Below, in pieces: positions 1 through 14,009 of a stretch of 64,000 nt of DNA. The stretch lies in contig JAZGTH010000115.1 in the NCBI GenBank assembly GCA_036877525.1, forward strand, positions 426,501 to 490,500, written 5' to 3'. Below the pieces are notes generated by a model. That model searched no databases, was not told where the DNA came from, and was given only the letters and a program-made list of their open reading frames with translations. The number at the start of each line of letters is the position of its first letter. The first letter of the stretch is position 1. Origin of the DNA: Chromobotia macracanthus (Eukaryota > Chordata > Actinopteri > Cypriniformes > Botiidae). The translations under genes and the position numbers were made by a program.

Positions 1-1145
1 GCCGTAGAAGTGACCCAGACAAAGTTACAACTGTCTTTCATTTTAGGTAAATTGTAATGACTGTAAGCATAATTACTTGAGTTAAATACTTTCTCCCCCC
101 ACTAATTCCTTATCACATTTTATAAGTACTACCATGCGAATGAGTGCTAATATATATTTGTATTTAATCAAGCAATTCCCTGGCAGTTCCCTCACTGTTT
201 CGCACAGGTGAGAATTACACACTTCAATATTAAATGAACTTGTTCCAAAAGCATTCCAGAGGGATGATGCACTGTCAGGTTAATTTACTTTTGTTAGGAC
301 AGCTGGTGGCTTGTATGTAAATATCAGTCAAATGAAAAGAAATGATATGAAGAGACCATATATACTTCGCAAATTTAATTATGAGATTGCAAGATCAACT
401 TTAATCTGATTGCTTTTGGAAGAATGAAAACAAACCCAGGGGAAATAAAGTTAACTTGCTAAAAACTTTACTTGTTCTTGAATACAGATGTGTGTTATGG
501 TTGATGGACTGGAGTCTTAGATATGCTGTGTATTACTCTATATGGAGTCTGAAGCTGCAGAGGCTGCAGATAATGAACCATTCGGATATGAACAGACAGA
601 TACTTGAACCTTCCACTGCTTTACAAACACAAATCTGTCTTCTGTGGAACTGGACGAATGAGATTAGAATGAGTTTTATTCTTACAGGTTTTGAAAGTCC
701 TTTTCAATGAGAAAGGAAACCAAACAGAGATTATTTTGACAGGATTTGGAATGACTAAATGACAGGTAGCATTCAGGACACAAGCTAATATTCTTTATTT
801 CAATTATTTAAAGTTTATTACAGAATAATTAAACTTTTTTGTTATTGTAGCTTAAAGTGAAGAACATTCCACATAGGTTTTCTGTGGTGGTCACTTTTAA
901 TGTCTTTGATTGGAATCAGGCACAACACTTTTTAAACAATTTGTATTAGTGTTTGGTGCTTGCTGGGTGTTAATTTTGAGCTCTGGACCTAAAAATGATT
1001 GTGATTGGAAGAGGTGGTGCTGCTCACAACACTTTTGGCTTGGTGCAAGCCAAGATCATTCTGCTTTGCCCAATTCGGTTATGAACTAAGCTAAATGCTT
1101 TTGCTGCTGAGGCGCCAAATTTAGCATAACCTTTTACTTTAATCT

Positions 1146-1167
1146 TTTTCTCTCTCTCTCTTTCTCT
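1146..1167 (+). repeat. TC-rich microsatellite tract
   Basis: This is a pyrimidine tract dominated by TC dinucleotides. It runs directly into 'ctgtag', so it resembles a polypyrimidine tract plus splice acceptor. The sequence after the AG quickly meets stops in all three frames and shows no coding signal, so I annotate it only as a simple repeat. Confidence 0.6.
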
Positions 1168-4100
1168 GTAGATGATTTTTAATGTTTAAATTGACATGTG
1201 GTGTACATAAAGATTTTTACTCTGACTCAGTAATCTGTACAGAAAAGGCAGAAAAGACTTTTACTTTTGACCAACCTCATGTTTTTCTCATTAGTCAAAT
1301 TAAAACAAACAGCTCCACCATCCTGGAGCTACAAGGTTTTCTCCAACCGGAAAGAATGGGAAATGAAGCCTGAGCATGAATATTCATTTCTTCACAGACA
1401 TTAGGCTGCTAGAGATGCATTCAGGTAGGTCTCTGTTCATGAAGAGCCTCTAAATTGTAAAGAGGTTTTTCTGATGAAGCTTCTGGCTTCCCCAAGATTG
1501 CAAATATGCTGCAGGCATTAATGCTTATTCATACAACTGAATATGTCCCGAATAATCAAGTGTGTGTCCAGATCTATTCTCCCTCAAAATGTGAAAATAT
1601 ATGCAATACCGTACAGACAATGACCTCTATTACAGCTTGTGACCCCTATGCATAAGAGAATACCCAAAAACCTTGATTTTATGTCATGTAAAAATCTATC
1701 AAGTTTATTTTATGTAAGACACAGGTAAAAGTGAGTTTATACTGCTAAGTATGCATTGTAATTGTCAGCATTCTAAGTTACTGACTGATAGTCATTCAGC
1801 TTGTTCATGATATAATGCATAATGCAATGCTACAATTTATATACAAAAATGCATTCTTCTTCAGAATGATGATTTTTATTAGCAAGTAGGAATTCCTCAT
1901 CAAACAGAACAACATCTTACTTTTACTGGCAATAAAAAATAGGGATGTTTTCAGCATCACAGCCCACCAATAGCCTTAAGGCATTCAGCAGTAGCAACAC
2001 CCACCTGCGACCAAATGTACAGTGCAATGATGACCCTCAGCAATAAAATCTATATCAGTGTGTGGTTAACCCTAAACATAAAATCTGATTACATCATAGG
2101 AATGTTGTTTCATAGCCAATAATCATGGTGATTTAGTAACATGGGCTATTTGGATAAATAATATTGACTGGTTAGCATGTTCCAGGTTAGCCCTTGCTGC
2201 TAGATTATAATAGACTGGTAGTCAACTAGATTGTAGATTGTAGAATTATGCACATTTCTGGACTGGCAGCTGTTTTGATGAAAATATTACTTTGGAGGCA
2301 ATAAATAAATAGATTTTTTCATTATAGTATATGCTTTCCCAGTGCCAAATTTATATAAGATGCAACTCAAGTGTAATTGCATTTGGTTGTTCAGGCCACA
2401 AATGTAAACTTTTCTGTTCAACAGAGATGTAATCTAATGTGTAGATCTGATGTAGATCTAATGTAAACATTTCAAACAACTCAGTGGAAATTTACACACA
2501 CATGGATACAGTAGATCAGACTTGTGGAGACACATTTACATTATGTATATTAAGTGTAAATGCAATGTTCATACTAATTCAACCCAAGCAATCTGATCAA
2601 AAACAAATAATTGCCTAAAAGTAAATAGGCCTGCTGTATAGATTTACATGCAGTATGTGGAGGAAAAAACTCTCGTTTAAACATTTGAAAGTTTAACAGC
2701 TTAGAAAATTCAGGGTCTTCCACATCGGACCAATTACTCTCATCCTTTAATTAACCTGTGCAGAGACAGGTGTGGGCTTGTGCCTGGGATCAGCAAACAG
2801 AGCCTGCAGGTGAGGGACACATAAATGAGAAGTTAGAAAAGAGGGCAGAATGGCAGGAGACAGACAGATGGTACTAAAACTAATTCCAGGATGTCTTTAT
2901 TTAACTTGTAACCTGTCAAGAAGGTGGAACTCATCTAAACTCATTCTAAAGGTGAGAACTAAATGTTTTTGTTAGTCTATTGTGTACAAAGATTAACCCT
3001 AGTTCAAAAGGGTAAACTAAAAGGTAAAAAAGTCTTTAAGGTCAAAGCTCCTGCTGTTTTCATAAGAATAGGTTGTTTTTAAGTTATGTTTAGTTTCAAA
3101 TTGCTGATCTTTAATGTTCTCATCACACCTCTAACCTTCTAAGATCATCCAGTCAAACCTTACTGGCCATCCGTCAGACATGGTTATATTTGAAGGCTGC
3201 ATTTCAGACAAACTCAGAATTCTCCAGAATCCTTGGAATTAACCACCAGTGATTGAGGTTGGACAGCTGACTTGAAATGGACAGAATGAGCAACCACAAT
3301 TTCAGTGAGAAGCACCATTGAATGTAATTTCCAATATAGATAATGTAATATATTTTTATAATATATCAGTTATTTAGAGATTTAGAAAATGACATATTTC
3401 CAAAGTGACTGTAACATCAATAATTTTTGTTTGAAAAATAATATGATTCTACAAAAAGAGCTATATGTGAAAAAAATCATAAAATACAGTATAGTCTGCC
3501 AGTCTAAAATACAGTTTTTGTCATGCCAGATTTCTTGCAGCCAGGTGAACAAGTATGAATATATTTTTACAGATTATCTTTAATATCTCACTGAAACAGA
3601 CCAGAGTTCATCAACCTTATGCTAACATTTAATTTCAATAAATGATCCCTGAATTCAAACCCCATAGAGTCTAACACATCCACTTAACATTTCTAGTTCA
3701 GGCTGAACACCCCTCTGTGTATCTTAAGGAGTGTGGATGGAGACTGGGGAGTCTTTTTTTTAAACACATGGTCATTAATCTTTCTAAAGATGCTAAAGGC
3801 ATGGTTTGACACATCGCTGTAGTCAGATCTATAGGGGTCTTACACAGGGTGAGTTGGGTTTGTCACACATTGAGGCCACGGTACCTCCTGCTTGCTGTTG
3901 GGGGGCCTGGCAGTCTATTCTGAACACCTGCTGGATCTTCTAACACCTCCAGAAGAGTAATCTCTCTGCTGCTGCCACTCTCACGACAAGTTCAACCTCA
4001 TCTGGGGAGGGAGTGTTCAACTACCAGCAGGGGCTCAAAGACAAGACTTCTGGCGAAGTGTCTTACACTAGATCCATGACGGATAACAGCAGGAAATACA

Positions 4101-4240
4101 CACAAAAGGAGTGTGACTTGTCAAGCTACTGACAAATGTTTAGGTCAAATGTTTTGATTCTTATATAAGATCTTATAATCTTTTGTAACAATGCATATTT
4201 TAATGTAAAATCTGGGATTGTCATCTTCTGATAATAAGAA

Positions 4241-4271
4241 CAATATACCTTTACAATATACCTTTACAATA
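4241..4271 (+). repeat. 13-bp tandem repeat, 2.4 units
   Basis: The unit 'caatataccttta' occurs twice in perfect tandem (4241-4253 and 4254-4266), followed by the first five bases of a third unit. It is too short to be a satellite and is most simply a recent slippage duplication. Confidence 0.85.
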
Positions 4272-6390
4272 CATAAAATAAAAAATAGAAAAAATTTATT
4301 AGTGGTAAGAAGTGGTGTCCATGGTATCTATTCATCTTAAAATGTGTTTGTTAATCTATACAATATACAGGCTTCATTGAAAAAATAAAAAGTTAACATC
4401 TGAATTTCCATGTCAGTTAATTAACTTATATATAATATATGGCATGCACCATATATATTTCAGTATGTGCCCCGAGTGAGTCATGTACTTCTATTTACAA
4501 AATGATCCGAAAGAGAATACAAATACAAGTGTAAACTACATCTTTTAGGAACAAGGTTTTTGTGTAGTCCAACTGCCACAGGCAGTACATTAATATATAA
4601 AAATAACTTGTCATAACTCTAGGAACATGATGTGATTAGAATACATTCATTCACTGGAAGTCAGATATCTGTGAGATTGAAGCAATCATTTAATTTCAGA
4701 ACATGAGTCTTAACCAGTGGATCTGCTCCTATCAATCTTTTACTATATTAAAGACAAGGCATTCTATTACTTTGGTTCTGGGTTTCTGCCAAAATGGATA
4801 AAAAACGAATGAAAAGATTATCGTTATTCTTTCTGGACAGGATAACATGAGAAGACAACTGACATGTTCCTCATCCGACTGCTTGGCATTTATCATGTTG
4901 AGATATGTTGTCTATAATGGCTCATTTTTCAATTAGGATTAAGTTGAACTATTGAACATGTCAGCGCTGAAAATGTTTGTGTCTTTAGGAGAACAGGCAG
5001 AGATATTATCTCAGACAGCAAGGTGGAGGATGAGGATAAAGATGGAAATAAACTGGGCCAGTGTTATGTTTAAGACAGGCTGTACACAGTGTATTAAAGC
5101 TTTTTCTTTGCACATACAGGTTTAAAATAGTAGTTTAGCTTACCTGATAGAACAACATTTTACATTAAATAAACTTGGACCTAAGACCTGAAGCATGAAA
5201 GGTATAAACAAACAAAGTACATACAAATAAATAAATGAATTGCTCATCTGTGTCATCTAGTTCTCAGTGTGGTCTTGTTCTCAAGATCTCTGTTTGATCA
5301 TAATTAAGTTTAAGTATGGTTTTACAGAAAAGCGAAGAGAAAGATCCACTGCTATTATATACACACCCCAAGTGTTGTAATTAGTGATGTGATTGTTATG
5401 GGTTGTGCTGTTCTGGAAAACATCTTTCATTAATATCTATGCCTCAAGCTTTGATCACTGTAATGTTTTAAAGCAAAGTATCAATATAGACCACCAGACC
5501 ACTATTTATTTTCCCTACTTGGAATAAAAATGAAAGTGTTTGGTTGTAGTCACTACACTTTAGTCTACAGGCAATACACAACAGTAGTGATACTGAAAAC
5601 CAGCCAGTCAATAGCACCATAGAACAGTCATGGATGGTTTCTAGTGATTGACATAATGTGTCCAGGCAGGCTTACACTAGCATTTCAGCCCATCCAGCTA
5701 AGTAAGTGTGTGATGTCATGTGTCATCAATATGTCATGTGACACAATACAGGTCACTTGAAACCTTATAGGCTGACTGAGAATGCTCTGACAAAATTATA
5801 TTTGTTTTCACTCTTAACAATATTAGCTCAAATATAATTTGAAATAGAATATAAATATAACAGAAATACTGTGCCATTCAAAGAACAACAAAAATTCTAA
5901 GTTTGTCATCTTAGAATAAAGTTGACAAATGTGTTCTTTGTGAAGAGATGGACTAAATTTTAGACTTATGTATTTGATACATGCAGCTTTTGCTTTAATG
6001 ACAGCATGTGCTGATTGTGCAAAAGCATGTGATAATGTATCCCAGCATGATTTGATAATGTTTAGCATTCTGTGTTTGCTTTACTGGAAGCAAGGCAATC
6101 TGACCTTTAGTACAAAGCAGTTAACAAGATCAATGATCATTCACCTTGTTCCTCTCTGGTGGAATGATCTCTGCTACAAAGTTTAAATGTAATGTAAAAT
6201 TTGCTTAGTGATTAGGGAACTTAATACTGCAGAATCCTAAAATTACTTTTTATTCCCTAAATTACATTTTGATTTACAAATTTTCGTGACATAGACTCTT
6301 GAACAGTATTTACAGTAAATTGTAAATCACATTTAGCATTCATATCCATTCTGTTGGTCCTCAGGGCAAAATGTTAAATGCTCTCTATCT

Positions 6391-6442
6391 CTTTGTAAGT
6401 AAATTTGGATAAAAGCGTCTGCTAAATAAATAAATGTAAATA
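6391..6442 (+). mobile_element. L2-type SINE/LINE 3' tail fragment
   Basis: The stretch contains 'ggataaaagcgtctgcta' followed by 'aataaataaatgtaaata'. This is the characteristic 3' tail shared by many fish tRNA-derived SINEs and their L2-clade LINE partners, whose reverse transcriptase is thought to recognise it. I cannot see a tRNA-like head upstream (6200-6390), so this is either a 5'-truncated copy or the end of a strongly decayed one. The orientation is given by the tail. The same motif appears, more decayed, at the ends of the two SINEs near 14.4 and 31.35 kb. Confidence 0.75.
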
Positions 6443-7245
6443 CATATCCATACATTCATTTTACACATTCACATTGCTATATCCAATGACAAACACAGAT
6501 ATTTCACCATAGGAGTGATACAGCACTTAGGCCTTTCAAAATTCACCGGAATTGGCTTTATATATAGTTTGGGGTTGCTTAAAGCCCAGGGGGCACAATT
6601 ATAATCCATACTCTTTTGCCACAGAGCTTTTGCTTTGCTTTCTAGAGTGGCAGAGATGTCATTTGGTAGACCCTTTGAGTAATTGAGGGTCTAGCTTGAC
6701 TGACACTGTTTAGAGATCATAGTTGGTTCAATATACACTGGGCGAGTGATCAAGGCAGGCCTGGCTTTAGTGCACCAATTAGACTTTTGAGAAACAAACT
6801 TCAAAAGTTTTACAAGCAGAAAATTGGAGCACTTATGGAAAGCTACTTTCTGCAAGCAACTATCCCCCTTGTTTCATTTCTTTTTGCAGTTGAACAACAC
6901 TAATTTTATGTTGACTTTTAACCTGCAACCCCAAAGCATTTAAAAACATATACATGTGGTGAAGGAGTAAAATCTAAATTTTGGCATTTAATCAAACATT
7001 ATTCACCAGAGGAGGCAAGAAAGGCTGCGTTTCTTCAAGAACATATTAAAATTGATATTCAAATCACATTGTAATTTGCTTGTAAATAAATGTCGTCTTT
7101 AAAATAACATACTATTACAGTAGGTACTGCATTGAATGAAGTACCTTCAAACTTACAGTGTGTATGCATGTGTGTAGTATACATAACAGGCGTTGCACCA
7201 AAATTTGCAGCTTCAAAGTGAACACACCTATTACCAGTGACTTCG
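6443..7245. other. Gene-free unique DNA
   Basis: No gene, RNA or clear repeat is visible here. The sequence is AT-rich and ordinary. It ends where similarity to the four-copy inverted-repeat family begins. Confidence 0.5.
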
Positions 7246-7572
7246 TGTAAGCTAGGTAATTTTCAAGAGGCGAACAATAGTAAGCTGCTTTGAAAGCATA
7301 AGATCCCATCTTCCCTTTAGAGTGCTCTACAAAGCATATGAACGGAAGATGGTCTGTGCCAGCAGGGTGCATGGAGATTTGAAATACACAGTTGTTTGAC
7401 AGGCATGTGGGACATCCTATCATTGCATTGAGACAAACACTTAGTTGTGCAGCACCTTCCACAGAAACTTTATATTTAGACCTCTTAGTGATTGTTATCA
7501 GTATGTGAAAGCCCTTTCAACCAGCATAACAAGCAATGTTTTTTTAAAAAAATTACGTACCCTGCCTTTAAG
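7246..7572 (-). mobile_element. MITE-like element, copy A of four
   Basis: This is a copy of a short, non-coding, terminal-inverted-repeat element found four times in the window (also near 11.3, 15.7 and 37.8 kb). Relative to the best copy at 37.8 kb it is inverted. Its head lies at the high-coordinate end, where 'taccctgcctttaa' is the complement of the terminal 'ttaaaggcagggta'. The body shares words such as 'gacatcctatcattgcatt' and 'ctttgaaagcata' with the other copies. The low-coordinate terminus is decayed ('gctaggtaatttt'). The 115-codon minus-strand frame crossing it is a by-product of the repeat and not a gene. The name of the family is not known to me. Confidence 0.75.
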
Positions 7573-10500
7573 TAGTTAGTAATTCATATAATTGACGACT
7601 GTCAATTAGACTAACTTTCTATATGCAAATTTATGCAAAATAACGTTTTGAGTTTGGCAGCAAAGAGTGAAAGACCAAACCACAGGGCAACATTTGCCAC
7701 AATGAGGGTAAATTTCTCCAGGTGAGCAGATGAAATGGGACTCTTCATTTATTTAAATCTTTGCATTGGTCATAGACTGTAGATGGCACTGCGTGATTTG
7801 TTCTGCTGACAAGTGTTGTTTTGGTTACGACAGAGAGATAATAATGCGTCCTTATTATTTAAATATGATAATTAAACGTACTGTAGTAATTTATTGGTTC
7901 GATAAATACTGATTTACATCTCATATTTATATAGTGGAGCATTTCCTAAATAAGGATATAAATTCTGATAACAGAATTACACTTCATTTAAAATAGAAAA
8001 CAAACTTCACTAAACATCAGCTAAAATAATAAAACAAAACAAGAATAAAAAACAAGGCTCATAGCCTATTTTTTTAATCAAGTTGCCTCAGAAATTAAAG
8101 AACAACATTATTTAAAGGTAAAAGTTAAGCACCTTATTTCACTGACTATTTGAATAAAAATGAATGAATATGTTTTTATAATGTTTCATGCCTATGCTCA
8201 ATTTTATACTCGTTTGGAAAGTGCTCTGTACACTATTGATACAGGAAAGGTAGTCTCTTTGTGATTTAAAGAAAGATGATGTCTCCTTTGTAACAAAAAA
8301 TTAAAATGGCCATGAGACAGAATGTCGATGAATAGAAAAAGATATTAGTGTTGACATCTGGTCTAAATATGTCTATTTGGTGATTTGAAAAATGAGATCT
8401 GAGCCTTTTGTAATAAGAGAGTAAAAGAAAGGTGCATGGCCCAATGTAGATAACTAAATGCAATTTCCTTTTCCAGAATCTAAGAAATGATGTCCCAAAA
8501 TTGATGGGTAATTCATTCCCAGATAGTCTATTCTGTGCCAATTTTGTGTGCTCTTTTCTGCATTTTTGCATAAGGATTGTTTATAAAACCTTTAGAAATT
8601 CACACTCAGTCTAGGGCTAAGAGTATATTTTAAGCCAATCGAAGGTCTTGTTTTGTAAATCAAGTATGTTAATCAGCTTCATAAAAGCTAAATAATTAAA
8701 ACCAATTACCATAGTCCTTTGTGTGAGCAAAACAAGCTTTTATATAATTCAAGCCACCACTGCAATTATAGCCTTATTTAACCAAAACTGTGCATTGATT
8801 AGGACTACAGATGCTAAATGTGTTCTTTCCGATACAACAAAAGGATCTCTGATGGTCTCCAGATTGTAGTCCCTTGGTAATTCTGTGCATGATCTCATGA
8901 ATATGCATTTTGGAAAATTAGCCCTAATTGAGCACAAAAATGATAAAGAAAAACATCCAAAATGCAGGAATTCTTATAGGATACCCCCCAAGGCACTGAT
9001 GTTATATAAAGCCTGTAACCTAAGTTATCTTTATTTGGCCTGATTAATTTGACAGTTTATAGGAATTCTCTTTGACTGCCTTTCCCAGATTTCTAGATCT
9101 AGGGCAAAAATAATAGGAAAAACAACAGTTTCCATAAATAATTATTAGACAAAGCCTACAAATCCTCTGACTATACTAGTCTTTGATTGCAATTTTAATG
9201 ACATCCGTATCACTCTGTTAGTGAACACAGAAACAGTTCTAGTAATGTCTCAGACAGCATTGTTACACTGCTCTATGGAATATTTGATTCTGATTTGTTT
9301 TATTTTTATTTATACAGTATTTGACCATTGTCCATGGCAACTTTATTATTATGCATTGTATATTGTATTGTATATTGTATATTATGTATTATGTATGTGT
9401 TGTTTTGCAATCTCTTTTTCATTCCAATGCAAGTTATAATAGCTAATTGGTGCCTTGAGACTTAAAGATGCTATATGTAATAAAAATCCTTTTAATATAT
9501 GGTGAGTGTTAACCATTTGATAGATTGGTAGAACCTTTGGAATCCCTAGTTAGAACAATAAAATAAAAACATATCTTGAAAAAAACAAGAAGCAGGAACT
9601 TCAACCAGAGAAAACCAGAGCAGAAAAACCAGAGAAAAAGTTTGCTGTTAGTATTATTAGACCAGTTGTTTGTTATAAACTCTTTCAACTCTATCCCTTA
9701 CATATGGTGCAATGATTCAACAGACTGAAAAATTTAAACTCTATTTAAATAAGGTAATATCTAACTAGTATAGGTAAAGTCTGGGATTACCATACTAACC
9801 GTTGTCATTATGTGCTTATCCTATAAAAATACCATTAGACACTCTCATATTAAACAATTTAATGAACAAATTAATTAATTTTAAACCCATCCAGGTTCCA
9901 GAGAAAAACCTACATAATTAACTCAGGGTCAGATTATTGAACCACAGACTGTTGCAATATCTGTATTTTGTCATAGCATGAACAAATGTCTAATATATGC
10001 ATTTTATAAACTTGTACAGAGGCCTGGATTTCACTTCCCAATTAATGTTTATCTATTAAAGCAGGAAAGATAATTCTACTTTCCCGATGACACCGAAGGC
10101 AGCAGATAATCGCCTGGGTTATGGATTTTCAACTGCGATCAGTGTAAAAAAACAGGCACACAGTTCTATCTGTAAATTCTGCAGTTACTGGGGAACAGCT
10201 GATGAGCTCTCCGAGACATTGCAGGGGAATCTGTGCAAATGAATTATGTATGCTGTTGCCTCTTGATAGGCCAAGCCAGACAAGAGTTGAGCAAGTAATT
10301 CAAAGGCTCTCTTTTTCTGTTGAAGCATGAAAGCAAAAGATAATTAGTGCCAGTGTCTGGAATAAACATGATAAAAGTTAAACCAGGAGTGGGCAAACAC
10401 TTAGACAGCAGTAAGAAAGTATTCTGCATGAAACAATATTGACTAGGCTTTCTGATTTTTCATGCTCTGACTGCAAAATGAACAGCTGTCTGTGAGAAAT

Positions 10501-11278
10501 CAATAAAGCGGGGGCTCATTTGTCTCAGGTAGGCCCGCTAACGATGAGAATGTTTTGAAGTGATTAGCCCATCTTGCCTAAAGGACCTGACCTTTTATCG
10601 ACAGGGGTTCATAAAGCAACCCTTTGAATACAATGCATAGGTAACTCATTTGGGATCATTAAAATCATTTTCTCAAAGGAAAATGGGAACTCTTTGTTGA
10701 ACATTTAAACGAGGCATAGAAGCAGATCATATAAGCTGTACTTTTCATTTAATTTGATTTTTTTCTGCTTCAGTCTTTAATGATAGGAAATTGGCACATC
10801 TTGACAAGTTAATCTGAGTTTTTTCAATTTGCTTTTTACGCAGATTTGCACAAACTTTTGTGTGAGTACAATAATTGTCTTGTATATATAAATGTTCCTT
10901 TTCATAACTCTTTTGCCATGTTGGAAGACTATTTGCTTTAATGGCATTGGAATTTTAATCTACAGTGTACAGTGTGCTGCGTAATATTACATCAAAGCAG
11001 CAGCACAGGAATGTCTAACACATCTTTTATATGAATTATTCTCTCTTTTCGAATGTACCATCAATACTTTTAAACAAAACGGAATTAAACTTCAAAGCAT
11101 TCATTTGTAATGAACATTGTGCGCAGTTCACATTTTAAATCTGGAATTCAAAATCTAATTTAGACCTGGAAAAGTTTAGGTATTTTGAAAAAAATAAATG
11201 TAATGCTATATTGTGCACTGTTCAGGCCACTAATTATATAATTAAGTTTATGACATTGACCAATTTTTTATTGTTTTA
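7573..11278. other. Gene-free AT-rich DNA
   Basis: No gene is supported. The stretch is strongly AT-rich, with a low-complexity 'tattgta' tract near 9.36 kb. The part at about 10.43-10.72 kb is a more complex segment that could be regulatory, but nothing decisive is visible. Open frames of 60-101 codons are on the expected scale for this base composition. Confidence 0.55.
9354..9398 (+). repeat. Low-complexity tattgta / tatgta tract
   Basis: The tract is built of imperfect short units such as 'gtattgtata' and 'ttatgta', typical of slippage in AT-rich DNA. It has no other visible role. Confidence 0.7.
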
Positions 11279-11512
11279 TTCTAGAGATGGCTACAGACAC
11301 ATTAAGATTATATTATCTTCTGTGCAATGTGCAGGAACGAAAAATATTCAACCAATCATTGCATTTGAATCCACTGCCTGTCAAAGTATGTATGCATTCA
11401 TGTGTTTTGGTGGGGGCTTGGCTTTGGAGAGGTCTTTAAAGGGTTGGATCTTATGCTTTCAAAGTTAGCTAGCTATTCCTAGCCTCTCTGAAACTGACTA
11501 CCATACTTTTAA
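11279..11512 (+). mobile_element. MITE-like element, copy B of four (5' part lost)
   Basis: The downstream two thirds match copy D at 37.8 kb in the same orientation. Shared or near-shared parts include 'atcttctgtg', 'atcattgcattt', 'gcattcatgtgttttgg', 'ctttcaaagttagc' and 'agcctctctgaaactg'. The right terminus reads 'ctaccatacttttaa', a decayed form of 'ctaccctacctttaaa'. Upstream of about 11279 I no longer see similarity, so the left terminus appears deleted or too diverged. The 85-codon plus-strand frame over it is incidental. Confidence 0.65.
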
Positions 11513-14009
11513 GGATAAAATTGACTTAAATCTTCCACCATCTGCTGCATTTGCTGTCACTCAGGATAGTCAAGGGCTTGGAACTGCGCATTTTTAGAAT
11601 TTTTATCAGCCAATCAGTGTTGTCATGATGTCATTTCCCTGTGGCTCTACTATAATATCACATGGCATTTTGGTTCAGGTGACTGGCTCAAAATACCTTG
11701 GCTGCCATGAGCAAAGATGGCAGATTTCAAATCACATATTTACAGGGATCCTGTGCTATTATGATAAATAGGAACGCTATATCTTTCTCCAGGTATTATA
11801 GACCTTCTTGATAGCCTCTATGTAAAATTCAAACATGCTGCCTACCCTCCGACCTGGCAGAGGGCGCTCTCACTTTTGCAGCCACTGATAATATCCATTG
11901 GACTATTTATATCTTTCACCAGTCTTGTCAATCAGTCTTGTTAGTTTGTCTGAGTATAGGCTTTATGCCAAGCCTCACATTAATAAACAGGAAAACAGGT
12001 CTTATTGTATCTTCTTGTTGGAGGAAGTGTTATTAGCAGTATCTATGGCAGCAATCTATGGATTACCAACCTAACTAGTTGTTTTTATTTTGGAATTTTA
12101 TTCTGTTTGAATATTCAAGACAATTGGCATAATGATCTGTAATGTAATGTCCAGTGATGATTTCTGTAATGGCATCTATGCTAGAGAGCAAACCTGCAAG
12201 GAACAAACTCATGAAATGAAGTGAGTTAATCACAATGCAGAGACATTTTATCCATATTATTGATGTGACAAATCAAAAGCAGGATATTTTTAATTATGAT
12301 AGTTCTCTTCTTTATTCAGTGCTTACAATGCAGTGGCCTTTGAACTTTAAGCAATTAATGAGCTCCCCGTTTCCCACAACACTATTAGAATTTCAGTCGG
12401 TATATGTTTTTTTATTTGATTTATTTGCAGTATTTTGCATGACAGTTTATGTTTTCTTAGGCTTTTTTAACACCGCACACAAACCCAGTGTGGTTTTCAA
12501 ATGCAATCTTCAGGACTTACTGTTAGTTATATTGCATGCAATGAAATTTGATCCAATTTTTCAGACAGAGCTGTTGATAATCCAGCATAGCTGCATTAAT
12601 TGCTATAGTAATGATGTAAGTCAGCAGCAGGATGCCAAGAGACTTTCTCATAAATTAACTGAGAGTTGCTGTCAGTGTGGAAAGAAAAAATAGAAAAATT
12701 GGAAATCTTACTTCATGTCTGTCATGACATCTCACCATGGTGCTGCACAAAATGTATGAGAGCCTTTTTATTCATTCATGCATACACTGTGTCTAAAACT
12801 GCTGATTCGTTCCATATTCACTACATAGGGAATGTCACAGTTCACTATATGAGGAAAAAGTGAGTGAGATTGAGTGTATATATAAACAGTTCTAGACAAT
12901 ATTTTTGAGAGATTGTAACATGTGTTGTGACAGCCCTAAATAAACAAACTATTTAAAGTCCAATCTGACCAATCAGATGCCTTAAAATGCTAATTTAAAT
13001 TTGATTGGAGTGGATTGGAAACTACACATGACAGTGGATTTTTGCTGCCTTCACGAACTAAGCCCACACAAAGCTTAGATTTTATAGTTGATTTGATCTT
13101 AGTCTTCTTTTTTGTAAGTGCCCTAAAGTTTGGAAATTGTCCACATGAGCGTGCTGTGAAGAGCTTCAGGGTTAAGATCTGCCTAAAGTGTTATTGACTG
13201 TTTCAGAGAGTTTGTGATTTTTAATGGTTGATGAAACAGAGCAGACAAGTTCATTTTTCAGGCCAAAGAAAACTGGGCCTGGCAGAAAACGGCTAACAGC
13301 TTTCCTACAATGATAACTATTGAATGCTTTATCTCATTGTGGAAAGTCACAGCAAATCCATGTCCGTCTAGATTAGGCCTCACCGTGTCCTCACAAATTC
13401 ATTTTTCTCAGCCTGTCAACAAATTAAAGATAAATAACATGATGACAATATACTGAAGTGGTGTGAGAGCAAGACTTGCTCTGGATTTCTTATCATAATT
13501 GTACACCTGTTTTTGTGTTTCAGAAAAACAGCTTGTAATTATTTGTCTTGTTTAATCTAAATTCTACCAAATGTTTGGAATAGGGTTTGTCCATGTTTTG
13601 AAAAAGCATTTGTTAAATGTAAACACAGAATCCATTAGTGTCAGTTCACAGAACATGCTCAGTGGGACCCTCCTTCCATTCCATCATTGCCTCAGTCTGT
13701 GGTGGATTACTAATTTCTAAGTCACTCAAACTTGTATTTCTGAGCCTAACTTTTGCATTTGCATGTATTGAAAGCTTATCATGATTATCTATCATAACAT
13801 TTCTTGTATTATGCATATAAATGCATATAAAATATATAGAATATATATACTACAAAAATAACTTTTTCCAGTTCGTTTTCCAGTACAAATATGTGATCAT
13901 TCTTATAATTAGCATAGAAAAACACACTTGTTATCAGAGAATATATCTTGAATTGCAGCAAGTTTACCTTGGCTGATACTTTATGTTCTGATTTTAGGCA
14001 TATATGTCT
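11513..14009. other. Gene-free DNA with one long unexplained frame
   Basis: No gene is supported. A 152-codon stop-free frame with an ATG lies at 12235-12693 on the plus strand, long for such AT-rich sequence. It has no recognisable domain and no convincing exon boundaries. The segment at 11.58-11.75 kb contains 'gccaatcagtg' and might be a repeat remnant. The rest is unremarkable. Confidence 0.5.

Larger units (their letters stand above)
1..6390. other. Gene-free AT-rich DNA
   Basis: I find no supportable gene in this stretch. Reading frames are short (84 codons at most) and overlap on both strands without any recognisable motif. It holds a TC tract near 1.15 kb and a short 13-bp tandem repeat near 4.25 kb, annotated separately. 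A block at about 3.79-4.09 kb is less AT-rich and more complex than its surroundings, but I cannot assign it. A dyad-like pair of 'gtagatct' words lies near 2.44-2.46 kb. The rest looks like unique intergenic or intronic sequence. Confidence 0.6.

Noticed and set aside
1146..1373. Polypyrimidine tract plus 'ctgtag' followed by a 63-codon frame, suggesting an exon
   Set aside because: The sequence after the AG has stops in all frames before the later ATG, the translation is unrecognised, and no matching donor site is convincing. The tract is explained as a TC repeat.
7115..7462. 115-codon minus-strand frame
   Set aside because: It runs over copy A of the inverted-repeat family. Similar translations appear over copy C, which shows that the resemblance comes from the repeat.
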